Source: Rathayibacter oskolensis (GTDB taxonomy: Bacteria > Actinomycetota > Actinomycetes > Actinomycetales > Microbacteriaceae). Taken from it: a stretch of 64,000 bases of DNA. The notes beneath the pieces were generated by a model. That model did no database searches. It had not been told where the DNA came from and saw only the letters and a program-made list of their open reading frames with translations. Positions 32,619 through 41,972 of this stretch are shown piece by piece. The stretch covers positions 806,001 through 870,000 of the forward strand of contig NZ_FXBM01000002.1 in assembly GCF_900177245.1 (NCBI RefSeq), written 5' to 3'. How positions within the stretch are numbered: the first letter of the stretch is position 1; every line of letters starts with the position of its first letter. A program made the position numbers and the translations under genes.

Positions 32619-34559
32619 GTGACGATCCTCGAGTGCGTCGGCGTCGAGCGCCGGTTCGACGCCGACAACCATCCGCTGCGCGGGGTGGACCTCGCGGTCG
32701 AGGGCGGCGAGTCGGTCGCGATCACCGGGCCCTCGGGGTCGGGCAAGTCGACTCTGCTCAACCTCCTCGGGCTGCTCGACCGTCCGAGCGCCGGCCGCGT
32801 CGTCGTCGACGGCGTCGACACCGCCGCGATGAGCCGCCGCGAGGGTGACGACCTGCGCGCCCGGCGCTTCGGCTTCGTGTTTCAGGACGCGCACCTGCTC
32901 CCCGGGCGCACGGCGGCCCAGAACGTGGCGCTGGGAGCCGTCTCGGCCGGCGTGGAGCCGAGCGCCGTCCGCGATGCGGTCGTGCGAGTGCTCGGCGAGG
33001 TCGGGCTCGCGCACAAGGCGACGACCCGGGTCGACCTGCTCTCGGGCGGGGAGCGGCAGCGTGTGGCCATCGCCCGTGCGCTGGTGCACCGACCAGGGGT
33101 GATGCTCCTCGACGAGCCGACGGGCAGCCTCGACGAGGAGACCGGTGATGCGATCGTCGGCGTGCTCGAGGCTCTGCGCGACGGCGGGCTCGCCCTCGTG
33201 GTGGTCACCCACGACTCGCGTCTGGCGGCGCGGACCGACCGGCACCTGCGGATGCGGCACGGACGGCTGGAGCCGGGCGCGGGACGCGGCGTCGACGGCG
33301 GACCCGACGCCCCGGCGCCGACGATCGTCCCCGGCCGGCCGCGCGACCCCGGGTGCCGACCTGCTCGACCTCGGCACCGCCTCCGCGATCTGCTGTCGGA
33401 TGCGGTGCTCGGCCTGCTCGCCAAGCCCGCGCGGGCGCTGGTCGCCGTCGCGGTCGTGATGATCGGAGCGGGCGGCTTCGTGGCCGCCGACGCGCTGACC
33501 GTCACCGCCTCGCAGCAGGTGGACGAGTCGGTCCGCAGCGCCGCGGGCGACCTCGTCCGGCTCACGCCGAACGCCTCCGCCGATCGCGACGTGACCGAGG
33601 CGGACGCGGAGCGGCTCGCCTCGCTCGACGGGGTGCTGCACGTGGGGCTGCGCTGGGAGGTGGCGGATCTGCGCGGGCCGCTCGGCCGGGTGCCGTCCGC
33701 CGTGCTCGACGCGTCCGGCGACGGCCTACCCGTGGTGGCTGTCGGCGGCGACGCGGTGGGGGCGCTCGCGATCGAGACCGTGCCCGCCGCGGCCGCGTCG
33801 CTCCTGACCGCGCCGGCGCCCGTCTCCGACTCGGTCGCCCTGGTCGGCGCGGAGGCGGCCGAGCAGCTCGGGGTGGTCGCGGGTGCCGACGGGGCGACGC
33901 TGACCCTCGGCGGCGAGAGCTTCACCGTCGTCGGTGAGATCTCGTCGACCGGGTCGGCGGGCAGCGACCTGACCCGCGCGGTCGTCATCGGGCACGCCGC
34001 GGCCGAACGGGTGTCGACGCGCCTGGGATCGGGGTCGCTGCTCGTGACGACCGAGCCGGGGCTCGCGCACGCCGTCGCCGACATCGCCCCGACCGCGCTG
34101 GATCCCGCGGCCCCGGCCGCGTTCAGCGCCGAGACGACCGCCGATCTCGACGGGCTGCGCGGACGCATCAACGCGCAGCTCGAGCAGCTGGTGCAGGCGA
34201 CGGGAGTGGTCCTGCTCGCCCTCGCCGTGCTGGGCGCTTTCGCGTCGGCGTGGAGCGCGGTGAGTGCGCGACGCTCCGAGATCGGCCTGCGGCGGGCGCT
34301 CGGAGCGTCGCGGGCCTCGATCGGCGCGCTGTTCGTGCTCGAGAGCGCACTCACCGGGCTGGTCGGCGGGGGACTCGGGACGGCGTTGGGCATCGCGGTC
34401 GTGGTGATCGCCTCTGCCGGTCAGGGCTGGACGCCGGTGATCGCGGTGGAGGTGCTCGGCCAGGGCCCGCTGCTCGGCGCCCTCGTGGGCGGAGCGGCGG
34501 CACTGGTGCCCGCGCGGCGGTCCGCGTCCGTCGACCCGGCGCGCGAACTGCGCAGCTGA
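32619..34559 (+). CDS. MacB-like ABC transporter, fused ATPase and permease (cassette A)
   Basis: A 646-residue fusion. ATPase first: Walker [10 protein letters not shown] (about 38-46), Q-loop [11 protein letters not shown], signature [16 protein letters not shown] (about 140-155), Walker [13 protein letters not shown] (about 161-172), H-loop VVTHDS. Then a linker and a MacB/FtsX permease: one helix (about 270-292), a roughly 200-residue extracytoplasmic domain, and three helices in the last 130 residues with the FtsX motif [26 protein letters not shown]. MacB-type pumps are mechanotransducers that move substrates already outside the membrane. GTG start 4 nt after the adaptor stop. Confidence 0.88.
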   Translation: MTILECVGVERRFDADNHPLRGVDLAVEGGESVAITGPSGSGKSTLLNLLGLLDRPSAGRVVVDGVDTAAMSRREGDDLRARRFGFVFQDAHLLPGRTAAQNVALGAVSAGVEPSAVRDAVVRVLGEVGLAHKATTRVDLLSGGERQRVAIARALVHRPGVMLLDEPTGSLDEETGDAIVGVLEALRDGGLALVVVTHDSRLAARTDRHLRMRHGRLEPGAGRGVDGGPDAPAPTIVPGRPRDPGCRPARPRHRLRDLLSDAVLGLLAKPARALVAVAVVMIGAGGFVAADALTVTASQQVDESVRSAAGDLVRLTPNASADRDVTEADAERLASLDGVLHVGLRWEVADLRGPLGRVPSAVLDASGDGLPVVAVGGDAVGALAIETVPAAAASLLTAPAPVSDSVALVGAEAAEQLGVVAGADGATLTLGGESFTVVGEISSTGSAGSDLTRAVVIGHAAAERVSTRLGSGSLLVTTEPGLAHAVADIAPTALDPAAPAAFSAETTADLDGLRGRINAQLEQLVQATGVVLLALAVLGAFASAWSAVSARRSEIGLRRALGASRASIGALFVLESALTGLVGGGLGTALGIAVVVIASAGQGWTPVIAVEVLGQGPLLGALVGGAAALVPARRSASVDPARELRS

Positions 34560-34618
34560 GCGTTCTGCGCCCCGCTCGTCCCGACGGACCACGCGACGCC
34601 GGTGCCACACTGGGGCGC

Positions 34619-35713
34619 ATGAGCAGCGCAGCCCTCCGTGTGATCATCGCCCCCGACTCCTTCAAGGGATCCGCGAGCGCGGTCGAGGTGGCGCAGGCGC
34701 TCGCCGAGGGCTGGCGCGACCTCCGCCCCGGCGACGACCTGGTGCTCGCGCCGATGGCCGACGGCGGCGAGGGCACGGTCGACGCCTTCGAGGTCGCCGT
34801 TCCGGGGGCGCGGCGGCACGCGCTCACGGTCACCGGCCCCGATGATCGGCCGGTCGAGACCGCGTGGCTGCTGCTGCCCGACGGGACCGCCGTCGTCGAG
34901 CTCGCCTCGGCGAGCGGGATCACGCTGCTCGATCCGCTGCGGCCCCTCACCGCGCACACCCGCGGCTTCGGGCACGCGATCGCCGCCGCCCTCGACGCCG
35001 GCGCGCACTCCCTCCTCCTGGCCATCGGCGGCAGCTCGTCCACCGACGGCGGCGTGGGAGCCCTCCGCGAACTCGGCGCCCGCTTCCTGACCGTCACGGG
35101 CCACGACATCGGCGACGGAGGCGGCGCTCTGCACGAGCTCGCCGCCGTCGAGCTCCACGCGCTCCGGCCGGTGCCGGCGGGTGGCGCGCGCATCCTGAGC
35201 GACGTCACGAACCCGCTGCTCGATGACTCCGGTGCGGCTCACGTCTTCGGGCCGCAGAAGGGCGCGACGCTCGACGACGTCCTGCGGCTCGACGACGGGC
35301 TGCGCCACCTCGCCGCCCATCTCGCCGCCGATCCCGAGGAGGCGGGGACGGGAGCCGCGGGCGGCACCGGCTTCGGGCTGCTCGCCTGGGGGGCGCGACT
35401 GGCCCCCGGCTCGGCGGCGGTGGGGGAGGCCCTCGGGCTGCCGGCGCTGGTCGAGGGCGCGGACCTCGTGATCACGGGCGAGGGTCGCTTCGACGCGCAG
35501 TCGATGGCGGGCAAGGTGCCGTCATACCTGCTCGGACTCGCCCGGGCGGCTGGAGCGCGGGCGGTGCTGGTCGCGGGTGCGGTCCAGGCACCCACCACGG
35601 ACTTCGCCGCCGCCGCGTCGCTGACCGAGGCGGCCGGGTCCGCCGCGACCGCTATCGCCGACCCGCTGCCCCACCTGCGCGCCGTCGCGCGGGATCTCGC
35701 GCGCCGGGCCTGA
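34619..35713 (+). CDS. glxK: Glycerate kinase
   Basis: Phosphorylates D-glycerate with ATP (glycerate kinase type I family, GarK/GlxK), 364 residues. Family signatures: IIAPDSFKGSASAVEVAQALAEGW (about 9-32), APMADGGEGTVDAF (about 46-59), GGSSSTDGGVGALRELGARF (about 136-155), FGPQKGAT (about 209-216) and the C-terminal GEGRFDAQSMAGKVP (about 285-299). All are intact. It may link to the GntP/HAD group by metabolism but is far from it. A separate leaderless-type box follows for the next small ORF. Confidence 0.95.
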   Translation: MSSAALRVIIAPDSFKGSASAVEVAQALAEGWRDLRPGDDLVLAPMADGGEGTVDAFEVAVPGARRHALTVTGPDDRPVETAWLLLPDGTAVVELASASGITLLDPLRPLTAHTRGFGHAIAAALDAGAHSLLLAIGGSSSTDGGVGALRELGARFLTVTGHDIGDGGGALHELAAVELHALRPVPAGGARILSDVTNPLLDDSGAAHVFGPQKGATLDDVLRLDDGLRHLAAHLAADPEEAGTGAAGGTGFGLLAWGARLAPGSAAVGEALGLPALVEGADLVITGEGRFDAQSMAGKVPSYLLGLARAAGARAVLVAGAVQAPTTDFAAAASLTEAAGSAATAIADPLPHLRAVARDLARRA

Positions 35714-35751
35714 GGACGCGCGCGACCGCCTCCGATGTCGGTGGTCGGGTC

Positions 35752-35757
35752 TAGCGT
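35752..35757 (+). promoter_or_regulatory. -10 box 6 nt before an ATG in the nrd upstream region
   Basis: TAGCGT, spacer TCGGAC, ATG 35764: the same leaderless geometry as several real genes here. It either drives a 69-codon ORF or serves as a distal nrd promoter. Confidence 0.4.
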
Positions 35758-35763
35758 TCGGAC

Positions 35764-35973
35764 ATGGACACGGACACTCGTCGACCCCTACATGTGGTGG
35801 TCGACGCGTGCCCGCGACCCCGGATGTCGGGAACAGCGACACGCCGACGAGCGTTGTACACAGAGAACCCCGAACGCTCCTCCACAGCGGTGGATAACTC
35901 TCGGCGATCCGCGTCCTTCCGCGGATTCGCGGGCTCCGGCCTGTGGATGGATCGGGGAGGGAGCGGTGGATAA
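35764..35973 (+). CDS. Possible small leaderless ORF, doubtful
   Basis: A 69-codon frame with an Arg/Ser/Thr-rich, low-complexity product and no recognised domain. The only support is the canonical TAGCGT-6-nt-ATG arrangement. Against it: it overlaps all five DnaA-box-like sites, and its composition looks non-coding. It might be a leader peptide for nrd control or nothing at all. Confidence 0.2.
   Translation: MDTDTRRPLHVVVDACPRPRMSGTATRRRALYTENPERSSTAVDNSRRSASFRGFAGSGLWMDRGGSGG
35854..35973. promoter_or_regulatory. Cluster of five DnaA-box-like 9-mers upstream of nrdHIEF
   Basis: TTGTACACA (35854-35862), TCCTCCACA (35878-35886), GGTGGATAA (35889-35897, reverse), TGTGGATGG (35942-35950, reverse) and GGTGGATAA (35965-35973, reverse). 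Each is 8-9 of 9 to the actinobacterial box (T/C)(T/C)(A/G/C)TCCACA or TTATCCACA. No dnaA, dnaN or AT-rich unwinding region is nearby, so this is more likely transcriptional control of ribonucleotide reductase by DnaA than an origin. Confidence 0.5.
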
Positions 35974-35987
35974 CTACACGAATGTAA

Positions 35988-36035
35988 CTACTAGCCCTAG
36001 TGGGCCCTCGCCGGGCGCCCCCCTATATGTAGTAT
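35988..36035. promoter_or_regulatory. Two NrdR-type boxes
   Basis: CTACTAGCCCTAGTGG (35988-36003) and CCCCTATATGTAGTAT (36020-36035) resemble the NrdR consensus ACACTATATATAGTGT (10 and 12 of 16). Their centres are 32 bp apart, the three-turn spacing typical of NrdR tandem sites. They lie about 145 bp before nrdH. NrdR is the known repressor of ribonucleotide reductase operons when dATP is plentiful. Confidence 0.7.
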
Positions 36036-36178
36036 TGCTGAGCAGGTCGGAGCGAACGCCCCAGCGGCGTCCCGCTCCACCGCAGACGCACCACCCACGA
36101 CCGTCTCCCACCCCGATCGGCACGCCGACGGGAAGCCCTGGAGCCGGCCCAGGACACCTCCAGGAAAGGACGACACGC

Positions 36179-36397
36179 ATGGCCGTGACGGTCTACACCA
36201 AGCCCTCCTGCGTTCAGTGCACGGCGACCTACCGCGCTCTCGACAGCAAGGGCATCGACTACGAGGTGTTCGACCTCTCCGTCGACGAGAAGGCCCTCGA
36301 GGCGGTCAAGGCGCTGGGCTACCTGCAGGCGCCCGTCGTCATCACGGACGACGACCACTGGAGCGGCTTCCGCCCCGACAAGATCGCGACTCTCTGA
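36179..36397 (+). CDS. nrdH: NrdH glutaredoxin-like redoxin
   Basis: Electron donor for class Ib ribonucleotide reductase, 72 residues. Active site CVQC in VYTKPSCVQCTATYRALD (about 5-22), and the NrdH-specific end HWSGFRPDKI (about 60-69) in place of a glutathione site, so it is reduced by thioredoxin reductase. GGAAAGGA is the ribosome binding site. First gene of nrdHIEF; its stop codon abuts copy 2 of the conserved structured element. Confidence 0.96.
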   Translation: MAVTVYTKPSCVQCTATYRALDSKGIDYEVFDLSVDEKALEAVKALGYLQAPVVITDDDHWSGFRPDKIATL

Positions 36398-36490
36398 GTC
36401 GTCTGCGCGGCGATCTGCGGCGTTGTCGTCAGTCGCCGTAGCGCCGCTACGGCGCCTTCCTCCGCCTTGCAGCTCACCACGCAGACGCCT
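36397..36490 (+). repeat. Conserved structured element, copy 2 (between nrdH and nrdI)
   Basis: Outer arms 36397-36417 and 36470-36490; inner hairpin GCCGTAGC-GCC-GCTACGGC (36435-36453), the same 19-nt size as copy 1 but with different paired bases; conserved flanks GGCGTTGTCGTCAGT and CCTCCGCCTTGCAGCTCA. It begins in the last base of the nrdH stop. Being inside an operon, it may set the ratio of the small nrdH mRNA to nrdIEF. Confidence 0.75.
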
Positions 36491-36533
36491 CGGAGAGCGT
36501 CGCCGGTGAGATGCACATCAGCTCGTCGGTCCG

Positions 36534-36583
36534 GGTGAGCGGGCTCCGCCCCGGGCCGACGGAGGATCCGCGGGAGCGGATCC
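36534..36583 (+). other. Two hairpins before nrdI
   Basis: CGTCGG-TCCGGG / CCCGGG-CCGACG (36534-36561) and GGATCCGC / GCGGATCC (36564-36583) follow the structured element in the 223-bp nrdH-nrdI gap, which holds no gene. They could terminate or process the nrdH transcript. Confidence 0.45.
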
Positions 36584-36620
36584 GCAGAAGACAGACGAAC
36601 GAGGAGCGGGAGGTGGAACG

Positions 36621-37037
36621 GTGAGCGGACTCGTCTACTTCTCGAGCAGCTCCGGCAACACGCACCGCTTCGTCGAGAAGCTGGGGCGTCCGGCGCTCCG
36701 CATCCCGCTGCACGCGCGGCGGGGCGGCACCGTGCTCGACACGCTCCACGTCGAGAACCCCTACGTGCTCGTCCTCCCCACCTACGGAGGCGGCAACGGC
36801 GGGGGAGCGGTCCCCAAGCAGGTCATCCGCTTCCTGAACGAACCGCGCAACCGCTCCCTGCTCCGCGGCGTCATCGGCGCCGGCAACACGAACTTCGGCG
36901 ACGCCTACTGCCTCGCCGGCGACATCATCGCGCGCAAGTGCGCAGTGCCGCACCTCTATCGATTCGAAGTATTCGGAACACCCGACGACGTCCGCGCCGT
37001 CGACGAAGGATTGGACACGTTTTGGACGCAGCAGTGA
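36621..37037 (+). CDS. nrdI: NrdI flavodoxin
   Basis: Flavodoxin-like protein that supplies oxidant for assembly of the dimanganese-tyrosyl cofactor in NrdF. 138 residues: FMN phosphate loop [16 protein letters not shown] (about 5-20), [16 protein letters not shown] (about 53-68) and [18 protein letters not shown] (about 86-103). GTG start with GGAGGTGG 5 nt upstream. Its stop overlaps the proposed nrdE start (GTGA). Confidence 0.96.
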   Translation: MSGLVYFSSSSGNTHRFVEKLGRPALRIPLHARRGGTVLDTLHVENPYVLVLPTYGGGNGGGAVPKQVIRFLNEPRNRSLLRGVIGAGNTNFGDAYCLAGDIIARKCAVPHLYRFEVFGTPDDVRAVDEGLDTFWTQQ

Positions 37038-39169
37038 TCGACGCCCCCCGCGACGCCGCACAGATGGACTACCACTCGCTCAATGCGATGCTCAACCTCT
37101 ACGGCCCGAGCGGAGAGATCCAGTTCGACAAGGACCGCGAGGCGGCGCGCGAGTACTTCCTGCAGCACGTCAACCAGAACACCGTCTTCTTCCACACGCT
37201 CAAGGAGCGCCTGGACTACCTGGTCGAGAAGGAGTACTACGAGCAGGCCGTGCTCGACCAGTACTCGTTCGACTTCATCCAGGAGCTGAACGACCTCGCC
37301 TACTCGAAGAAGTTCCGCTTCGCGACCTTCCTCGGCGCCTTCAAGTACTACACCTCGTACACGCTGAAGACGTTCGACGGCAAGCGCTACCTCGAGCGCT
37401 TCGAGGACCGCGTCGTCATGACCGCGCTCGGTCTCGCCCAGGGCGACGAGAAGCTCGCCGTCTCGCTGGTCGAGGAGATCGTGGCGGGCCGCTTCCAGCC
37501 GGCCACCCCGACGTTCCTCAACACCGGCAAGGCCCAGCGCGGCGAGCTCGTCTCCTGCTTCCTCCTGCGCATCGAGGACAACATGGAGTCGATCGCCCGC
37601 GGCATCAACTCCGCCCTCCAGCTCTCCAAGCGCGGCGGCGGAGTCGCGCTCTCGCTCTCGAACATCCGCGAGGCCGGCGCGCCGATCAAGCAGATCGAGA
37701 ACCAGTCCTCGGGCATCATCCCCGTGATGAAGCTCCTCGAGGACAGCTTCAGCTACGCGAACCAGCTCGGCGCCCGCCAGGGAGCCGGCGCGGTGTACCT
37801 CTCGGCGCACCACCCCGACATCCTGCGCTTCCTCGACACCAAGCGCGAGAACGCCGACGAGAAGATCCGCATCAAGACGCTCTCCCTCGGAGTCGTCGTG
37901 CCCGACATCACGTTCGAGCTCGCGAAGAACAACGAGGACATGTACCTCTTCTCGCCCTACGACGTCGAGCGCGTCTACGGCCTCCCGTTCGGCGACGTGT
38001 CGATCTCGGACAAGTACCGCGAGATGGTCGACGACCCGCGGATCAAGAAGACCAAGATCTCGGCGCGCGAGTTCTTCCAGACCATCGCCGAGATCCAGTT
38101 CGAGTCGGGCTACCCCTACATCGTGTTCGAGGACACGGTGAACAAGGCGAACCCGATCAAGGGCCGCATCAACATGTCGAACCTCTGCTCCGAGATCCTC
38201 CAGGTCAACACCCCGACGACCTACAACGAGGACCTGTCCTACGCCACCATCGGCAAGGACATCTCGTGCAACCTCGGCTCGCTGAACATCGCGCTGACGA
38301 TGGACTCGCCCGACTTCGGCCGCACCATCGAGACCGCGATCCGCGGCCTCACCTCCGTCTCCGACCAGTCGCACATCACCTCCGTGCGCTCGATCGAGGA
38401 CGGCAACGACAAGTCGCACGCCATCGGCCTCGGCCAGATGAACCTGCACGGCTACCTCGCCCGCGAGCGGATCCACTACGGATCCGAGGAGGGCATCGAC
38501 TTCACCAACATCTACTTCTACTCGGTGCTGTTCCACGCCCTGCGCGCCTCGAACAACCTCTCGATCGAGCGCGGCACCACCTTCGAGGGCTTCGCCGACT
38601 CGAAGTACGCCTCGGGCGAGTTCTTCGACACCTACACCGAGAAGGAGTGGGCACCCGCGACCGATCGCGTCGCCCGCCTCTTCGAGGGCGCCGGCATCGC
38701 CGTCCCCACCCAGGAGGACTGGCGCGCGCTCAAGGCCTCGGTCATGGAGCACGGCATCTACAACCAGAACCTGCAGGCCGTCCCGCCGACCGGCTCGATC
38801 TCGTACATCAACAACTCGACGTCCTCGATCCACCCGATCGCGTCGAAGATCGAGATCCGCAAGGAGGGCAAGCTCGGCCGCGTCTACTACCCGGCGCCGT
38901 TCATGACGAACGACAACCTGGAGTACTACCAGGACGCGTACGAGATCGGCTACGAGAAGATCATCGACACCTACGCCGCGGCGACGCAGCACGTCGACCA
39001 GGGCCTCTCGCTCACGCTCTTCTTCAAGGACACCGCGACCACCCGCGACATCAACCGCGCGCAGATCTACGCCTGGCGCAAGGGCATCAAGACGATCTAC
39101 TACATCCGTCTCCGCCAGCTCGCGCTGGAGGGCACGGAGGTCGACGGCTGCGTCAGCTGCATGCTGTAG
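37034..39169 (+). CDS. nrdE: Class Ib ribonucleotide reductase large (alpha) subunit
   Basis: Catalytic subunit reducing ribonucleoside diphosphates to deoxy forms, 711 residues. Seen: short N-terminus lacking the ATP-cone of class Ia; first redox Cys in [13 protein letters not shown]; active-site [13 protein letters not shown] (Asn, Cys, Glu); [15 protein letters not shown] substrate loop; paired tyrosines in TIYYIRLRQ; and C-terminal DGCVSCML with the CxxC that is re-reduced by NrdH. The start is uncertain: GTG 37034 (overlapping the nrdI stop) is used; TTG 37022 or ATG 37064 are alternatives, the last beginning at the conserved [11 protein letters not shown]. Confidence 0.96.
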   Translation: MIDAPRDAAQMDYHSLNAMLNLYGPSGEIQFDKDREAAREYFLQHVNQNTVFFHTLKERLDYLVEKEYYEQAVLDQYSFDFIQELNDLAYSKKFRFATFLGAFKYYTSYTLKTFDGKRYLERFEDRVVMTALGLAQGDEKLAVSLVEEIVAGRFQPATPTFLNTGKAQRGELVSCFLLRIEDNMESIARGINSALQLSKRGGGVALSLSNIREAGAPIKQIENQSSGIIPVMKLLEDSFSYANQLGARQGAGAVYLSAHHPDILRFLDTKRENADEKIRIKTLSLGVVVPDITFELAKNNEDMYLFSPYDVERVYGLPFGDVSISDKYREMVDDPRIKKTKISAREFFQTIAEIQFESGYPYIVFEDTVNKANPIKGRINMSNLCSEILQVNTPTTYNEDLSYATIGKDISCNLGSLNIALTMDSPDFGRTIETAIRGLTSVSDQSHITSVRSIEDGNDKSHAIGLGQMNLHGYLARERIHYGSEEGIDFTNIYFYSVLFHALRASNNLSIERGTTFEGFADSKYASGEFFDTYTEKEWAPATDRVARLFEGAGIAVPTQEDWRALKASVMEHGIYNQNLQAVPPTGSISYINNSTSSIHPIASKIEIRKEGKLGRVYYPAPFMTNDNLEYYQDAYEIGYEKIIDTYAAATQHVDQGLSLTLFFKDTATTRDINRAQIYAWRKGIKTIYYIRLRQLALEGTEVDGCVSCML

Positions 39170-40204
<1,035 letters not shown>

Positions 40205-40220
40205 GTCCCGCTCCGATCCG

Positions 40221-40263
40221 TCGCGAAAGGCCCCTCCGCCTCCGGGCGAGGGGCCTTTCGCGA
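40221..40263. terminator. Terminator between nrdF and the toxin gene
   Basis: Stem TCGCGAAAGGCCCCTC / GAGGGGCCTTTCGCGA, near perfect, between convergent genes; it can work in both directions. Confidence 0.8.
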
Positions 40264-40270
40264 CCGGTCG

Positions 40271-40651
40271 TCAGGCGCCGAGGAGGGCTGCGCGGATCGA
40301 GGTGAGCAGCGCGGGAGTGTGCACCGTGATCGTGGCCCAGAGGCGGTCGTTGTCGAGAGCCGCATCGTTGTGAGCGGCGGTGCTCCGGGTCGTGCGGAGG
40401 CCCGCGACGTCCTCCGCGGGCAGAGTCGCCACGATCTCGGTCGGCAGGTCGCGGAGCACGAGATCAGCGAGGTTGATCAGGGCCAGGGCGCCGACGTCGC
40501 GGCTGTCCGACTACGCTGCGAGGAACTCCTCCCGGCCGTCGCGGGAGGCCCTCGCGATCCGGGACAGGAGGCGATCGACCTCGGCGATGAGGCGCTCGGA
40601 CTTCGCGCTGTCGTCCTCGTCGCTTCGCGGACGTGCGACGAATCCGGTCAC
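40271..40651 (-). pseudogene. hepT: HepT-like HEPN toxin gene interrupted by an in-frame TAG
   Basis: Read from GTG 40651 (overlapping the antitoxin stop as GTGA), the frame gives 46 residues (MTGFVARPRSDEDDSAKSER onward to FLAA), a TAG at 40511-40513, then 79 more in the same frame to TGA at 40271. Together 126 residues, a normal HepT/DUF86 length, with the HEPN pattern INLADLVLRDLP and RSTAAHND (R-x4-H). HepT toxins are RNases. The usual RX4HXY tyrosine that MntA AMPylates is replaced (H-N-D). A complete toxin would need suppression of the stop, so it is probably a decayed toxin. Confidence 0.72.
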
Positions 40652-41115
40652 AGCGGCACCGCCTGCTCTCGGATGACGCGGACGACGTCGTTGTCGGAAT
40701 CGTCGACGACCACGTCGACCGGGAATCCGAGCAGCTCCTCCGCACGCCCTCGGAAGGCGGCGAGGCGCAGATAGTCGACGTCGGGGTCGGCTGTGACGAG
40801 CAGGTCGACATCGCTGCGCTCGTGATCGGTGCCCCGGACCGTCGAGCCGAAGACTCGGATGTCGTGCAGCCCGTGCTCGCCGGCCAGTTCGCGCAGGTGA
40901 TCAGCCAGGAGCTCGAGCGCCACCGATGGCCGTAGCCGAGCCGCACGCAGGATGCGATCGAGCAGCTCAGGGCCTGCCCGCCGAGCGCCGGTCTCGATCG
41001 CAGCGAGGTTGGACTGCTGCACTCCTGCGGCTCGGGCGAGGGCTCCCTGCGACAGTCCGATGTCCTCTCGGGCGCGACGGATCACCGCGGCGGGGTCGAT
41101 CGAGCCGGTCTGCAT
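40648..41115 (-). CDS. mntA: XRE-HTH fused to MNT nucleotidyltransferase (MntA-type antitoxin)
   Basis: 155 residues. N-terminal XRE helix-turn-helix GLSQGALARAAGVQQSNLAAIETGARR (about 19-45), then a minimal nucleotidyltransferase domain with the MntA motif GS-x10-DVD in FGSTVRGTDHERSDVDLLV (about 88-106) and a later DVVVDD. MntA antitoxins AMPylate HepT to silence it; the fused HTH gives autoregulation. The gene is intact although its toxin partner is interrupted. Leaderless promoter with an overlapping palindrome upstream. Confidence 0.85.
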   Translation of the reverse strand: MQTGSIDPAAVIRRAREDIGLSQGALARAAGVQQSNLAAIETGARRAGPELLDRILRAARLRPSVALELLADHLRELAGEHGLHDIRVFGSTVRGTDHERSDVDLLVTADPDVDYLRLAAFRGRAEELLGFPVDVVVDDSDNDVVRVIREQAVPL

Positions 41116-41121
41116 GCGTCG

Positions 41122-41139
41122 ACAATATCAAGGTGATAT
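41122..41139 (-). promoter_or_regulatory. Antitoxin promoter with overlapping operator palindrome
   Basis: Minus-strand -10 TATTGT (41122-41127) lies 6 nt before the ATG (leaderless). It overlaps ATATCA-AGG-TGATAT (41125-41139), a perfect 6-bp inverted repeat suited to an XRE-type repressor. The site is an AT-rich island in GC-rich DNA. Confidence 0.6.
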
Positions 41140-41147
41140 AGCGGACG

Positions 41148-41723
41148 TCAGTCGAGCGGCAGGCGCATGACGACGCGCGGGAACCCCGCCAGGACCGAGG
41201 TCGTGTCGGCCGCCCATGAGAAGCCGGCGCGCTCGAAGAGGGCGCGCGTGCCGACGTAGGCCATCGTCTGCTCGACCTTGGCGCCGGCGTTGTCGACCGG
41301 GTAGCCCTCGATCGCCGGGGCGCCGTGAGCGCGCGCGAAGTCGACGGCGCCGGCGAGCAGTGCGTGCGAGATCCCGCGCTTGCGGAAGCCGGGGCGGACG
41401 CGGATGCACCAGACAGTCCAGACGTCGAGGTCGTCGACGTGCGGGATCTTCCTGTTCTTCGCGTAGCTCGTGTCGGCTCGCCGGTGCACGGCCGCCCAGC
41501 CGGCCACCTCGTCGCCGTCGTAGGCGAGGACGCCGGGAGGCGGATCCTCCTCTACGAGCTCGCGCATCCGCTCGCCGCGGGCAGGCCCCCGCAGCGCGTT
41601 GTTCTCGGTCGACGAGAGGAGGCGGTAGCTGAGGCACCAGCACACGCTGGCATCCGGCCGCTTGGGGCCGTTCATCGTCGCCAGATCGTCGAAGTCGGTG
41701 GCGGGACGCACCTCGATGCTCAT
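41148..41723 (-). CDS. GNAT-family N-acetyltransferase
   Basis: A 191-residue acetyltransferase. Motif A: IRVRPGFRKRGISHALLAGAVDFARAHGAPAIEGYPVD (acetyl-CoA pyrophosphate loop R-K-R-G-I-S, about 125-135). The N-terminal part contains two Cys in SVCWCLSYRLLSS, a feature of a GNAT subgroup with a CWC motif. Start at ATG 41723 is chosen since SIEVRPATDFDDL begins the fold; the open frame 84 nt upstream lacks support. It stands alone between the antitoxin and an aldo/keto reductase. Substrate unknown. Confidence 0.84.
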   Translation of the reverse strand: MSIEVRPATDFDDLATMNGPKRPDASVCWCLSYRLLSSTENNALRGPARGERMRELVEEDPPPGVLAYDGDEVAGWAAVHRRADTSYAKNRKIPHVDDLDVWTVWCIRVRPGFRKRGISHALLAGAVDFARAHGAPAIEGYPVDNAGAKVEQTMAYVGTRALFERAGFSWAADTTSVLAGFPRVVMRLPLD

Positions 41724-41972
41724 GACCGCACCCTGCCACTGGTCCGCCGGAGAGGCAAGGCGTGAACAATTCAGGAAGGATGTCCGGCGGAGCCCGCGGA
41801 TCCGCACGAAACCGCTGCCGTCTCGGCGTCTGTCCTGAGTTCTTCACCGACTCCACCCGCGGCGCGGCCGATTCACCACTCCGCCGCATGAATGCAACCC
41901 CCACGCACTGTTGGACGCCGCTCAGCAGGCCCGCCTACCGTGGAGGTCGTATCCAACGAAGGAGCACTTCCT

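Noticed and set aside
35854-35973. Chromosomal or plasmid replication origin
   Set aside because: DnaA-like boxes are present, but there is no AT-rich unwinding region and no dnaA/dnaN/parAB or rep gene near; nrd control explains them better.
40464-40946. Minus-strand ORF over the antitoxin-toxin boundary
   Set aside because: It is out of frame with both the MNT motif and the HEPN motif and has no recognisable domain.
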